From contig JACIWD010000034.1 in NCBI GenBank assembly GCA_014361165.1, positions 1 through 9,208 on the forward strand: a DNA stretch of 9,208 nucleotides, given 5' to 3'. Shown in pieces: positions 1 through 6,337 of the stretch. Positions within the stretch are counted from its first letter, which is position 1; the number at the start of each line of letters is the position of its first letter. This DNA comes from Candidatus Mnemosynella bozhongmuii (GTDB lineage: Archaea; Halobacteriota; Archaeoglobi; Mnemosynellales; Mnemosynellaceae). The position numbers and the translations under genes are program-made. The notes under the pieces are model-generated. The model searched no databases and was not told the DNA's origin. It was given only the letters and a program-made list of their open reading frames with translations.

Positions 1-702
1 TTCGTGTATATAAGAAAGGTCTCACACCCGGTAAAAGATCTTAAGGGTGCGGGAGAATTTAAGGGTGGTGGAACAAAGTTCTTTGAAGCCATGAAAGAGT
101 TTCCATGTGTTCTCATACCGGGAATTCACAGAGGAAACTATCAGGACTGGAGGTTCGGAGTCTTCTCTCATGGAGCCTCTCCGGACAAGGTTGGAGTTGC
201 GCATTATGCTCTGAAGTATGGCAGGAATCTTATAATCTCGGACTGCAGCTCAAATACCGTAACCCTTGCGGTGATAGAGGGTAGAATCCGGGGTGCACTT
301 GATGCATGCATTTTCTCTCCGGGACTTCTTCAGGGTCCGATAGATCTTGAGGCAATAAGAAGAATCGATTCTCATGAGATCTCGGCAACAGAAGCATTCT
401 CAGAGGGAGGCGTGAGAAAAATATTTTCGGGCAGGAGAGCTATTGAAGCTCTCGCTCTTTTCTGCGCGATGGAAATTGAGAGCATGAAGGTTTTGATGAG
501 GGAATCAGAAATTCAGGATTACAGAATCTGCATCGCCGGAGAGCTCTCCGAGAACAGAGAGTTTATGGAGAGGGTGGAAAGCCTCCTGAACTCCGAGGTC
601 ATTTCGCTTGGAAAGTGGTCCTCCGCCGAAGGATGTGCTGAAATTGCAAGAGAAATTTTCAGAGGAAGAAAAGAGATTCTTGGGTTCCGGGTGAATTTCT
701 GA
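1..702 (+). CDS. Methanogenesis marker 12 / UPF0285-like ASKHA-fold protein, 5' partial
   Basis: The frame is open from the first base and no ribosome-binding site precedes the GTG at 4, so this is the C-terminal part (233 codons plus stop) of a gene entering from the left. From memory, full-length members are about 320 residues, so roughly 90 N-terminal residues (the first ATP-binding half of the acetate kinase/Hsp70/actin fold) lie outside. Counting from the GTG codon, visible hallmarks are a GGGTKFFEAM segment (21-30), VLIPGIHR (36-43), FSHGASPDKVGVAHYA (54-69), a phosphate-loop-like SDCSSNTVTL (79-88) and a GALDACIFSPGLLQGPIDLE stretch (97-116). I recognise these as the methanogenesis marker 12 pattern. 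Function is unknown; a kinase-like or ATPase role is inferred from the fold. It ends 9 nt before the AEC transporter, so the two are probably co-transcribed. The family assignment is by recall, not by search. Confidence 0.6.
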   Translation, partial: FVYIRKVSHPVKDLKGAGEFKGGGTKFFEAMKEFPCVLIPGIHRGNYQDWRFGVFSHGASPDKVGVAHYALKYGRNLIISDCSSNTVTLAVIEGRIRGALDACIFSPGLLQGPIDLEAIRRIDSHEISATEAFSEGGVRKIFSGRRAIEALALFCAMEIESMKVLMRESEIQDYRICIAGELSENREFMERVESLLNSEVISLGKWSSAEGCAEIAREIFRGRKEILGFRVNF

Positions 703-711
703 GGGATTCTC

Positions 712-1626
712 ATGATTCATGAGATGCTGACAATGGTTCTCTCAATTCTTTTTGGTATGGTCGGGAGATCTCTCGGAATCTTCAGGGATGAGGATGGAGC
801 TCTTCTGAGCAGAATAGTTCTTCTGATTTTCCTGCCCTCCATGATCATCCTCAGCATGAGAGAGATTCACAGAGAGGATCTCCGCGAAATGGCAGTAATT
901 CTGCTTGCAGGAATGGCTGTTCTGCTCCTGACGCTTGCAATCTCTGCCATTTTCTCAAAGTTCTCATTCAAAAGGAGAAAAGATGCAATACCGGTTTTCA
1001 TGCTGAACAGCACATTCGGGAATGGCGGATTCATGGGAGTTCCCATAGTTTTCGCAATATATGGATACGAGGGCGTTCAGAGAATTCTGTTTGCAAATCT
1101 CGGATTTGCATTTGTTTTCTGGACGCTCGGAGTTTACATCTGCGCTCTCTCCAGCTCCGAAAGATTCTCAACGAAATACGCGCTGAAGGAGCTCATCACG
1201 AATCCTCCAACGGTCTCAACATTTCTCGGTCTCTTCCTCGCACTTCTCAGCATTCCCATCCCGGAGGTTCTCGCTGATCTCATGAGAATCCTCGGAGAGG
1301 CAACCGTTCCGCTTTCGATGATAGCAATAGGAATTTTCATAAGGCTCTCAAGTTTCAGAAGTTATCTCTTCCCATCGCTCCTCAACGGATTCTTCAAATT
1401 TCTCATCTCACCTCTCACTGCAGTTCTCATCTCAGAAATCATGAATCTCTCAGAGCTGAATTCGAGAATTCTGTTCCTCTTTGCTCTGATGCCTCCTGCT
1501 GTTCTCAACACAATTCTTGCATCGAGATATTCTCTTGACACGGAGCTGTCATCCGCAATAACTGTAATAAACACCTTCATGTCCATCCCGCTGATCTTTC
1601 TGATCCTCCTTTTCTGGAGTTCCTGA
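712..1626 (+). CDS. AEC (auxin efflux carrier) family transporter
   Basis: This is a 304-residue, strongly hydrophobic protein of normal length for prokaryotic AEC/Membrane_trans permeases, which in characterised bacteria move organic anions such as malate or malonate. About ten membrane segments can be seen, e.g. residues 5-23, 31-49, 60-82, 93-118, 121-147, 165-182, 196-212, 221-243, 252-270 and 283-302. Family-like motifs are NSTFGNGGFMGVPI (99-112) in the first half, NPPTVSTFLGLFLALL (164-179), and the repeated-half counterparts ATVPLSMIAIG (197-207) and MPPAVLNTILASRY (260-273). A GAGGG that overlaps the upstream stop lies 6 nt before the ATG and supports the start. The substrate cannot be told from sequence. 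The 2-hydroxyacid dehydrogenases downstream make an organic acid plausible, but they are separated by another transcription unit. Confidence 0.88.
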   Translation: MIHEMLTMVLSILFGMVGRSLGIFRDEDGALLSRIVLLIFLPSMIILSMREIHREDLREMAVILLAGMAVLLLTLAISAIFSKFSFKRRKDAIPVFMLNSTFGNGGFMGVPIVFAIYGYEGVQRILFANLGFAFVFWTLGVYICALSSSERFSTKYALKELITNPPTVSTFLGLFLALLSIPIPEVLADLMRILGEATVPLSMIAIGIFIRLSSFRSYLFPSLLNGFFKFLISPLTAVLISEIMNLSELNSRILFLFALMPPAVLNTILASRYSLDTELSSAITVINTFMSIPLIFLILLFWSS

Positions 1627-1646
1627 AACTTAATGCGTTTTTCGAA

Positions 1647-1663
1647 CCACAACGTTTTTGTGG
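1647..1663. promoter_or_regulatory. Short inverted repeat upstream of the rubrerythrin-like gene
   Basis: CCACAA (1647-1652) and TTGTGG (1658-1663) form a perfect 6-bp inverted repeat around a 5-nt loop. It sits just upstream of the TATA-like element of the diiron gene and 20 nt after the AEC stop. It could be a regulator site for the oxidative-stress-type gene or part of the AEC transcript end. It is short enough to be chance. Confidence 0.25.
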
Positions 1664-1668
1664 AATAA

Positions 1669-1677
1669 CTTTTTATT
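1669..1677 (+). promoter_or_regulatory. Putative archaeal TATA element for the rubrerythrin-like gene
   Basis: The AT-rich CTTTTTATT, preceded by the purine-rich GGAATAA, stands 33-41 nt before the ATG at 1711. A start about 25 nt downstream would give a short 5' UTR of roughly 10-15 nt carrying the GGTGGT ribosome-binding site. The element is not a perfect consensus, so the position is tentative. Confidence 0.4.
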
Positions 1678-1710
1678 CAAAGGAATGGAAATTTAATTAA
1701 GGTGGTGGAA

Positions 1711-2094
1711 ATGAAGCTTGGTTCTGTCGAGGAATATTTGAGGAGAGCTCTTGAAGGAGAGGCAATGGCAGCCGTAAGATATTTTGCATTTGCAATTAAG
1801 GCTGAAGAGGAAGGCAATGCAGAGGCGGCAGAGGCTTTCAGAACGATCATGATGCAGGAGCTCTGGCATGCAAAGAAGATTCTGGAAATGCTGGGAGAAG
1901 TTGAGGATACAAGAAAGAATCTCGGGAAGGCGATCTCAGGAGAAAGAAATGAGAGCACAGATTACTATCCAAATGCTGCTCTTCAGGCAAGGGATGAAGG
2001 AAATCAGGAAGCAGTCGATCTGTTTGAGTATCTTGCCGCAACCGAGAAGGCACACATGAAAGATTTCGAACTTCTTCTGAAGAAGATGAAGTGA
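1711..2094 (+). CDS. Rubrerythrin-like diiron protein (ferritin-like domain only)
   Basis: A 127-residue four-helix-bundle protein of the rubrerythrin group, which reduces peroxide in anaerobes. The expected carboxylate/histidine ligands are in order: E17 in LEGEAMAAVRYFAFA, E50..H53 in MQELWHAKK, E81..D84 in NESTDYYP, and E112..H115 in TEKAHMKDF. In classical rubrerythrins the third pair is E..E, so D84 is a conservative change at an iron ligand. There is no C-terminal rubredoxin-like domain and no CxxC, so electrons must come from a separate rubredoxin or another donor. The in-frame GTG codons at 1702 and 1705 lie within the GGTGGTG ribosome-binding stretch; the ATG at 1711 is the better start. 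The gene has its own promoter and is flanked by a T-rich downstream region, so it is probably monocistronic. Ferritin-like or manganese catalase-like relatives are a less likely alternative. Confidence 0.85.
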   Translation: MKLGSVEEYLRRALEGEAMAAVRYFAFAIKAEEEGNAEAAEAFRTIMMQELWHAKKILEMLGEVEDTRKNLGKAISGERNESTDYYPNAALQARDEGNQEAVDLFEYLAATEKAHMKDFELLLKKMK

Positions 2095-2106
2095 GCTCAA
2101 ATTTCT

Positions 2107-2136
2107 CACAATTTTTCCCATTTCTTCTATTTTCTC
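2107..2136 (+). terminator. Pyrimidine-rich putative archaeal terminator
   Basis: Directly after the diiron gene the coding strand is rich in T tracts (T5 at 2112-2116, then TTTC/TTCT/TTTT runs up to 2136) with no stable hairpin. This is the usual form of an archaeal intrinsic terminator. Confidence 0.4.
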
Positions 2137-2140
2137 AGCA

Positions 2141-2157
2141 AAAAAATACTTAAAAAA
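2141..2157 (+). promoter_or_regulatory. Putative BRE/TATA promoter of FAD dehydrogenase gene A
   Basis: A run of A residues followed by ATACTTAAAAAA (2146-2157) matches the archaeal BRE plus TATA pattern. A start 25-27 nt downstream falls near 2177, leaving about 20 nt of leader. That leader holds only a weak purine stretch (GGGAGAGAG, 2177-2185) and a GAGAG/CTCTC inverted repeat (2181-2192) before the ATG at 2200. Confidence 0.5.
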
Positions 2158-2199
2158 GAATCACAAAATTTTTAACGGGAGAGAGTCCTCTCACCATTC

Positions 2200-3612
2200 A
2201 TGAAAGAAGAGATTGTGGAAGAGCTTCGCAGAATTGTTGGCGAAGAGGATGTTTCAACCGATCCTGTTGAGATTTATGTTCACTCTCGTGATTCGGCTTT
2301 GTTTCAGGGATTCGCAGATGTTATAGTGAGACCCGAGAGCACTGAAGAGGTCTCGGAGATTCTCAAACTTGCCAATGAACACAGAATTCCTGTCTATCCA
2401 AGAGGCTCCGGAACAAGCATCTGTGGAGGTCCAGTTCCGGTTCTCGGAGGAATAGTTCTTGCAATGTACAAAATGAACAGAATAATAGAATTTGACAGGG
2501 AGAATCTCATGGTCACCGTTGAACCTGGAGTCATCTGTGATGATCTGAATGAATTTCTCGCTCCTTACGGATATTTCTTCCCGCCTGATCCCGGTTCTAG
2601 CAATGCAGCAACAATCGGAGGTATGATCGGTCACAACGCAGGCGGGATGCTCGCTCTGAAGTATGGGACAACGAAAGACTGGATCCAGTGGCTTGAAGTT
2701 GTTCTTCCCGGCGGAAAGGTTATAAGAACCGGAAGCAACACTTTGAAGAGCGTCTCGGATTACGATCTCACGAAGCTCTTCTGTGCTTCTGAAGGAACTC
2801 TCGGAGTCATAACAAAGATTGGAATGAGAGTTGCTCCAAAGCCGAAGTATTACAGAACCGTTCTCTTCTACTTCGATGATCTAAGAAAGGCTGGAGAGGC
2901 AATCGTGAATGTGAGATCCTCCGGAGTCGTTCCCGCTGCTCTTGAGATAATAGATGAAATCTCGATGAAAACTGCAGCGGAATACAAGGGAGTGGAGCTT
3001 CCCGACGCTGAGGCCATGCTCATAGTTCAGACTGATGGACTTGTTGAGGAGCAGGTTCAGAGAGAGATTGAAATATGCTTTGAGGCAGCCAAGAGAGCCG
3101 GACCAGTTGACTGGATGATGGCAGAAACCGAGGAGGAGAGGAACAGGGCGTGGGAGATCAGAAAGGCATGCTTCCCCGCTCTGGCGAGAAAAGCGGTATC
3201 AACAATCATAGAGGATATGTGCGTCCCGGTTCCAAGGATTCCTGATGCACTTGTGGAGATTCAGAAGATTCCCGGGAGAGTGAACAATCTCGTGAGCATC
3301 GGAACTTACGGGCATGCTGGAGATGGAAATCTTCACCCAACCTTCCTGTTTGATGAGAGAGATCCAGAGCAGAGAGAAGCCTTCTTCAGGGCGACAAAGA
3401 TACTCTACGAGGAGATCGTTCTTCCGAAAGGCGGCTCCATAACCGGAGAACATGGAGTTGGAATTGCAAGAAGCAGATACGTGGAAAAGCAGCATGGAAA
3501 GGATGTCATCGAACTGATGAGGGGCATAAAGAAAATCTTCGATCCGAACAACATAATGAATCCGATGAAAGGAAAGCCATATGGAAATGAGGCAGTGATT
3601 CCAGAATTGTAA
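2200..3612 (+). CDS. FAD-dependent 2-hydroxyacid dehydrogenase, GlcD/D-lactate dehydrogenase type (paralogue A)
   Basis: 470 residues, the normal length for GlcD-like flavoproteins. The FAD_binding_4 (PCMH-type) domain covers about 38-178, with PVYPRGSGTS (64-73), TVEPGVICDDL (106-116), FFPPDP (126-131), ATIGGMIGHNAGG (137-149) and YDLTKLFCASEGTLGVIT (188-205). The FAD-oxidase C domain covers about 215-455, with the metal/substrate motif GHAGDGNLHP (371-380; H372, H379) and GEHG (416-419; E417, H418). The usual FNPNxxxNPxK-like tail appears here as FDPNNIMNPMKGK. The enzyme should oxidise a D-2-hydroxyacid to the 2-oxoacid and pass electrons to Fe-S subunits; the substrate is not determined. 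It has no Fe-S domain of its own. It stands upstream of, and is a close paralogue of, the gene at 3748, but that gene has a separate promoter. Gene A carries Cys75 in its SGTSICGG segment, where gene B has Ser. Confidence 0.9.
   Translation: MKEEIVEELRRIVGEEDVSTDPVEIYVHSRDSALFQGFADVIVRPESTEEVSEILKLANEHRIPVYPRGSGTSICGGPVPVLGGIVLAMYKMNRIIEFDRENLMVTVEPGVICDDLNEFLAPYGYFFPPDPGSSNAATIGGMIGHNAGGMLALKYGTTKDWIQWLEVVLPGGKVIRTGSNTLKSVSDYDLTKLFCASEGTLGVITKIGMRVAPKPKYYRTVLFYFDDLRKAGEAIVNVRSSGVVPAALEIIDEISMKTAAEYKGVELPDAEAMLIVQTDGLVEEQVQREIEICFEAAKRAGPVDWMMAETEEERNRAWEIRKACFPALARKAVSTIIEDMCVPVPRIPDALVEIQKIPGRVNNLVSIGTYGHAGDGNLHPTFLFDERDPEQREAFFRATKILYEEIVLPKGGSITGEHGVGIARSRYVEKQHGKDVIELMRGIKKIFDPNNIMNPMKGKPYGNEAVIPEL
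2302..3143 (+). repeat. Mosaic duplicated segment, copy 1 (pairs with 3850-4691)
   Basis: Aligned with copy 2 at a constant offset of 1548 nt. Four blocks are almost identical: 2302-2417 (3 differences), 2443-2591 (2), 2674-2935 (3) and 2993-3143 (1). All nine differences are synonymous third-position changes by manual count. Between them lie diverged windows 2418-2442, 2592-2673 and 2936-2992. Confidence 0.93.
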
Positions 3613-3685
3613 GTATTTATCATTGATTATTCAGAGAGGAGAGGTGCGAAAAACGGAAAAGAGGAGTTGTTTCGAGGAGAAGAAG

Positions 3686-3699
3686 AAAGATATTTAAAT
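3686..3699 (+). promoter_or_regulatory. Strong archaeal BRE/TATA promoter of the dehydrogenase B operon
   Basis: The GAAAGATATTTAAAT stretch ending at 3699 combines a purine-rich BRE with a near-consensus TATA box (TATTTAAAT, 3691-3699). The predicted transcript start is near 3719-3722. This lies after the in-frame TTG at 3667 and so excludes that start, and it gives a leader of about 28 nt before the ATG at 3748. Its presence means genes A and B can be expressed independently. Confidence 0.7.
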
Positions 3700-3747
3700 C
3701 GAAGGTCTTCAAGGAATCATGAAGAAAATCAGGAAGGGATGATTTCA

Positions 3748-5151
3748 ATGGATGAGAAAATAATAGAGGAACTGATAAATATTGTTGGCGAAGACGACGT
3801 CTCAACTGATCCTGTTGAGATCTACGCTCATTCCAGAGATTCGGCACCTTTTCAGGGATTCGCAGATGTTATAGTGAGACCTGAAAGCACTGAAGAGGTC
3901 TCGGAGATTCTCAAACTTGCCAATGAACACAGAATTCCTGTCTATCCAAGAGGTTCCGGAACAAGTGCCTCTGGAGCAACTGTGCCGAGGCTCGGAGGAA
4001 TAGTTCTTGCAATGTACAAAATGAACAGAATAATAGAATTTGACAGGGAGAATCTCATGGTCACCGTTGAACCCGGAGTCATCTGTGATGATCTGAATGA
4101 GTTTCTCGCTCCTTACGGATATTTCTTCCCGCCTGATCCGAGTTCGAGCAGTGCCGCAACAATCGGAGGAATGGTCGGTCATAACTCGGCTGGAAATCTT
4201 GCGATGAAATACGGGAAGACAAAAGACTGGATCCAGTGGCTTGAAGTTGTTCTTCCCGGCGGAAAGGTTATAAGAACCGGAAGCAACACTTTGAAGAGCG
4301 TCTCGGATTATGATCTCACGAAGCTCTTCTGTGCTTCTGAAGGAACTCTCGGAGTCATAACAAAGATTGGAATGAGAGTTGCTCCAAAGCCGAAGTATTA
4401 CAGAACCGTTCTCTTCTACTTCGATGACCTCAGAAAGGCTGGAGAGGCAATCGTGAATGTGAGATCCTCCGGAGTCGTTCCCGGAGCAATGGAGTTTCTT
4501 GATGGCCCAACAATGAAGACCGTTGCGGATTACACAGGGATGGAGCTTCCCGACGCTGAAGCCATGCTCATAGTTCAGACTGATGGACTTGTTGAGGAGC
4601 AGGTTCAGAGAGAGATTGAAATATGCTTTGAGGCAGCCAAGAGAGCCGGACCAGTTGACTGGATGATGGCAGAAACCGAGGAGGAGAGGAATAAAGCATG
4701 GGCAGCAAGGAAGGCAGCCTATCCGGCTCTCGTGAGAACATCTCCCGCGACAACATGCATGGAGGATGTCTCTGTCCCGGTTCCAAGGATTCCTGATGCA
4801 CTTGTGAAGATTCAGAAGATTCCCGAGAGAGTGAACAATCTTGTGAGCCTCGGAATCTTCGGTCACGCAGGAGATGGAAATCTTCATCCAACCTTCCAGT
4901 TCGATGAGAGAGATCCAGAGCAGAGAGAAGCCTTCTTCAAGGCTCTGGACATAATGTACAGGGAGATTGCTCTTCCGATGGGCGGAACAGTCACCGGAGA
5001 GCATGGCATAGGACTCGTGAGAGCGAAATATCTCGTTGATGAATATGGAGAGGTGGTTGTTGAACTGATGAAGGGCATAAAGAAGCTCTTCGATCCGAAT
5101 AACATAATGAATCCTGATAAAGGAAAGCCGTGGGGAGTTGTAGAGGTGTGA
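3748..5151 (+). CDS. FAD-dependent 2-hydroxyacid dehydrogenase, GlcD/D-lactate dehydrogenase type (paralogue B)
   Basis: 467 residues and collinear with gene A apart from one extra residue near 335. The start ATG at 3748 aligns with gene A's first Met (DEKIIEEL against KEEIVEEL) and follows a GGAAGGGATGA stretch; the reading frame extends upstream to 3667 but crosses the promoter. The FAD_binding_4 domain covers about 38-178 and the FAD-oxidase C domain about 215-455, with GHAGDGNLHP (H373, H380) and GEHG (E418, H419). It differs from A in SGTSASGATVPR (71-82), DPSSSSAATIGGMVGHNSAG (130-149), GAMEFLDGPTMKTVADYTGM (246-265) and the 316-346 region. It is the first gene of a tight operon; its stop lies 3 nt before the Fe-S gene, and its last codons (GAGGTG) form that gene's ribosome-binding site. 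It probably works as the catalytic subunit of a GlcDEF-like complex, with unknown substrate. Confidence 0.9.
   Translation: MDEKIIEELINIVGEDDVSTDPVEIYAHSRDSAPFQGFADVIVRPESTEEVSEILKLANEHRIPVYPRGSGTSASGATVPRLGGIVLAMYKMNRIIEFDRENLMVTVEPGVICDDLNEFLAPYGYFFPPDPSSSSAATIGGMVGHNSAGNLAMKYGKTKDWIQWLEVVLPGGKVIRTGSNTLKSVSDYDLTKLFCASEGTLGVITKIGMRVAPKPKYYRTVLFYFDDLRKAGEAIVNVRSSGVVPGAMEFLDGPTMKTVADYTGMELPDAEAMLIVQTDGLVEEQVQREIEICFEAAKRAGPVDWMMAETEEERNKAWAARKAAYPALVRTSPATTCMEDVSVPVPRIPDALVKIQKIPERVNNLVSLGIFGHAGDGNLHPTFQFDERDPEQREAFFKALDIMYREIALPMGGTVTGEHGIGLVRAKYLVDEYGEVVVELMKGIKKLFDPNNIMNPDKGKPWGVVEV
3850..4691 (+). repeat. Mosaic duplicated segment, copy 2 (pairs with 2302-3143)
   Basis: This is the counterpart of the segment in gene A, with no gap across the whole stretch. 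Identity is near complete in the four blocks 3850-3965, 3991-4139, 4222-4483 and 4541-4691. It drops sharply between them; for example 12 of 25 positions differ at 3966-3990. After 4691 the copies diverge, with a one-codon indel, then become moderately similar again. Confidence 0.93.
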
Positions 5152-5154
5152 TGA

Positions 5155-5601
5155 ATGAGCGGAGTTGGGGAATTTAAGGGTTTAAGTGAGGAGGAAATCA
5201 AGAAGTTCGAGATGCTGAGCGAGAAGTATGCGGATGACACCTTCAAATGCATAAGGTGCAGTTACTGTCAGGCAAAATGTCCGAGCTGGGAAGAGTTCGG
5301 ATGGGTCTCTCATTCTGCAAGAGGAAGAATTCAGACTGCGAGAGGAATCATTGAAGGAAAGCTCAGACCCTCTGAATACATGCTCAGAGCAGTGTTCACA
5401 TGTAACATGTGCGACTACTGCCTTCTGAAATGTCCGGCCGGACTTCCGACAACAGACATCATCAGGGCTCTGAAGCATGATCTTGCGAAGCAGGGATACT
5501 ATATCGAGGTTCACAAGAAGCTTGTGGAGAGAGTTCAAAAATACGGGAATCCTTACGGAGAGGATCCCAAGAAAAGAGCTGATTGGATGAAGGAGGTTTG
5601 A
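5155..5601 (+). CDS. Double [4Fe-4S] ferredoxin-type subunit, HdrC / GlcF N-terminal-like
   Basis: 148 residues with two classical cluster motifs: C32, C35, C38, C42-Pro and C83, C86, C89, C93-Pro. These bind two cubane [4Fe-4S] clusters that would relay electrons from the flavoprotein to the CCG subunit. The spacing between motifs and the helical linker match HdrC and the N-terminal part of GlcF/HdrD-like proteins. The C-terminal VQKYGNPYGEDPKKRADWM stretch resembles the linker that joins the ferredoxin part to the CCG part in fused relatives, so this looks like half of a split protein. GAGGTG at 5143-5148, 6 nt before the ATG, is a strong ribosome-binding site. It is cytoplasmic, with no membrane segment visible. 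The next gene starts 5 nt after its stop. Confidence 0.88.
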   Translation: MSGVGEFKGLSEEEIKKFEMLSEKYADDTFKCIRCSYCQAKCPSWEEFGWVSHSARGRIQTARGIIEGKLRPSEYMLRAVFTCNMCDYCLLKCPAGLPTTDIIRALKHDLAKQGYYIEVHKKLVERVQKYGNPYGEDPKKRADWMKEV

Positions 5602-5606
5602 GTATT

Positions 5607-6335
5607 ATGGAAACAATATATTTCCCCGGATGTACTGCAGCATACAGGCAGCAGGATACTGCAAGAGCAAGTGTGAAGATTCTGAGAGCAGGTGGAATTG
5701 AGTTCGATGTTCTTGGCGAGAAGGAGCTCTGCTGCGGCTCAGTTCTTTTCAACTCTGGATTTTTTGACGAAGGAGTTGAACTCGCCAAGAAAAATCTCGA
5801 GATGTTCAAAGAGCTCGGAATAAAGAAAATCATCACGGCATGCGCCGGATGCACGAAGACATTCAAAGAAACCTACGAGCATCTCTTCGGGGAGCTTCCG
5901 TATGAGGTGAAGAACATAACAGAGGTTGTGGACGAGCTCATTCAGCAGGGGAGACTGAAGTTCAAGGAGAACGGAGAGAAGATACGGGTTACCTATCATG
6001 ATCCGTGCCACCTGGGAAGATCTCTCGGAACCTATGAGCCTGCAAGAAGAATTCTGAGGGCAATTCCCGGAGTGGAGTTTGTGGAGATGAAGAGAAACAG
6101 GGAGAACTCAAGATGCTGTGGTGCGGGAGGAGGAGTCAGATCTGCCTACCCCGAGACCGCAATCTCGCTTGCGAAGAGAAGAATTGCGGATGCAGAGGAA
6201 GTTAACGCCGAGCTCATAGTTACTCCGTGCCCCTTCTGCGTTCTCAATCTGAGTGATGGAGCGAAGCAGAAGAACTCGAATGTTAAGGTTAAGGACATAA
6301 CCGTTTTCATAGCCGAGAGGCTGAAGGAGGATTGA
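5607..6335 (+). CDS. CCG-domain Fe-S oxidoreductase subunit, HdrB / GlcF C-terminal-like
   Basis: 242 residues with two complete CCG (cysteine-rich, PF02754) motifs: C9, C42-C43, C79..C82 and C134, C170-C171, C208..C211. Spacings of 32/35 and 35/36 residues fit the C-x31-39-CC-x35-36-CxxC signature known to hold noncubane [4Fe-4S] clusters in HdrB. Both sites are intact, so two such clusters are expected. The ATG at 5607 is preceded by AAGGAGG (5590-5596) at 10 nt; the in-frame TTG codons at 5583 and 5598 lack usable spacing. In this operon it probably receives electrons from the dehydrogenase via the upstream ferredoxin-type subunit and passes them to an acceptor (menaquinone, a disulfide or another carrier; not determined). 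A true HdrB is less likely because HdrA is absent here and flavin dehydrogenases are adjacent. Confidence 0.88.
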   Translation: METIYFPGCTAAYRQQDTARASVKILRAGGIEFDVLGEKELCCGSVLFNSGFFDEGVELAKKNLEMFKELGIKKIITACAGCTKTFKETYEHLFGELPYEVKNITEVVDELIQQGRLKFKENGEKIRVTYHDPCHLGRSLGTYEPARRILRAIPGVEFVEMKRNRENSRCCGAGGGVRSAYPETAISLAKRRIADAEEVNAELIVTPCPFCVLNLSDGAKQKNSNVKVKDITVFIAERLKED

Positions 6336-6337
6336 AG

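Noticed and set aside
1..702. Assignment to DUF1464 (probable butyrate kinase)
   Set aside because: It is also an archaeal ASKHA family, but the IPGIHR, SDCSSNTV and GALDAC-FSPG motifs fit marker 12 / UPF0285 better as I recall them.
1702..1710. GTG codons as start of the rubrerythrin-like gene
   Set aside because: They are part of the GGTGGTG ribosome-binding stretch; the ATG at 1711 is correctly spaced from it.
3667..3747. Upstream in-frame extension of gene B from the TTG at 3667
   Set aside because: It crosses the near-consensus TATA box at 3691-3699, and the extra 27 residues have no counterpart in gene A.
3802..5004. A 400-codon open frame on the minus strand across gene B, with similar shorter ones under gene A (2254-2634)
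   Set aside because: It lies antisense to a clearly recognisable flavoprotein, its translation has no family motifs, and the same frame is open under both paralogues only because their sequences are nearly the same.
5583..5606. Upstream TTG starts for the CCG-domain gene, overlapping the ferredoxin-like gene
   Set aside because: There is no ribosome-binding site at usable spacing, and the CCG domain begins right after the ATG at 5607.
6332..6337. TTG start for the citryl-CoA lyase-type gene
   Set aside because: It is only 1 nt from the GGAGG site, while the GTG at 6338 is 7 nt away.
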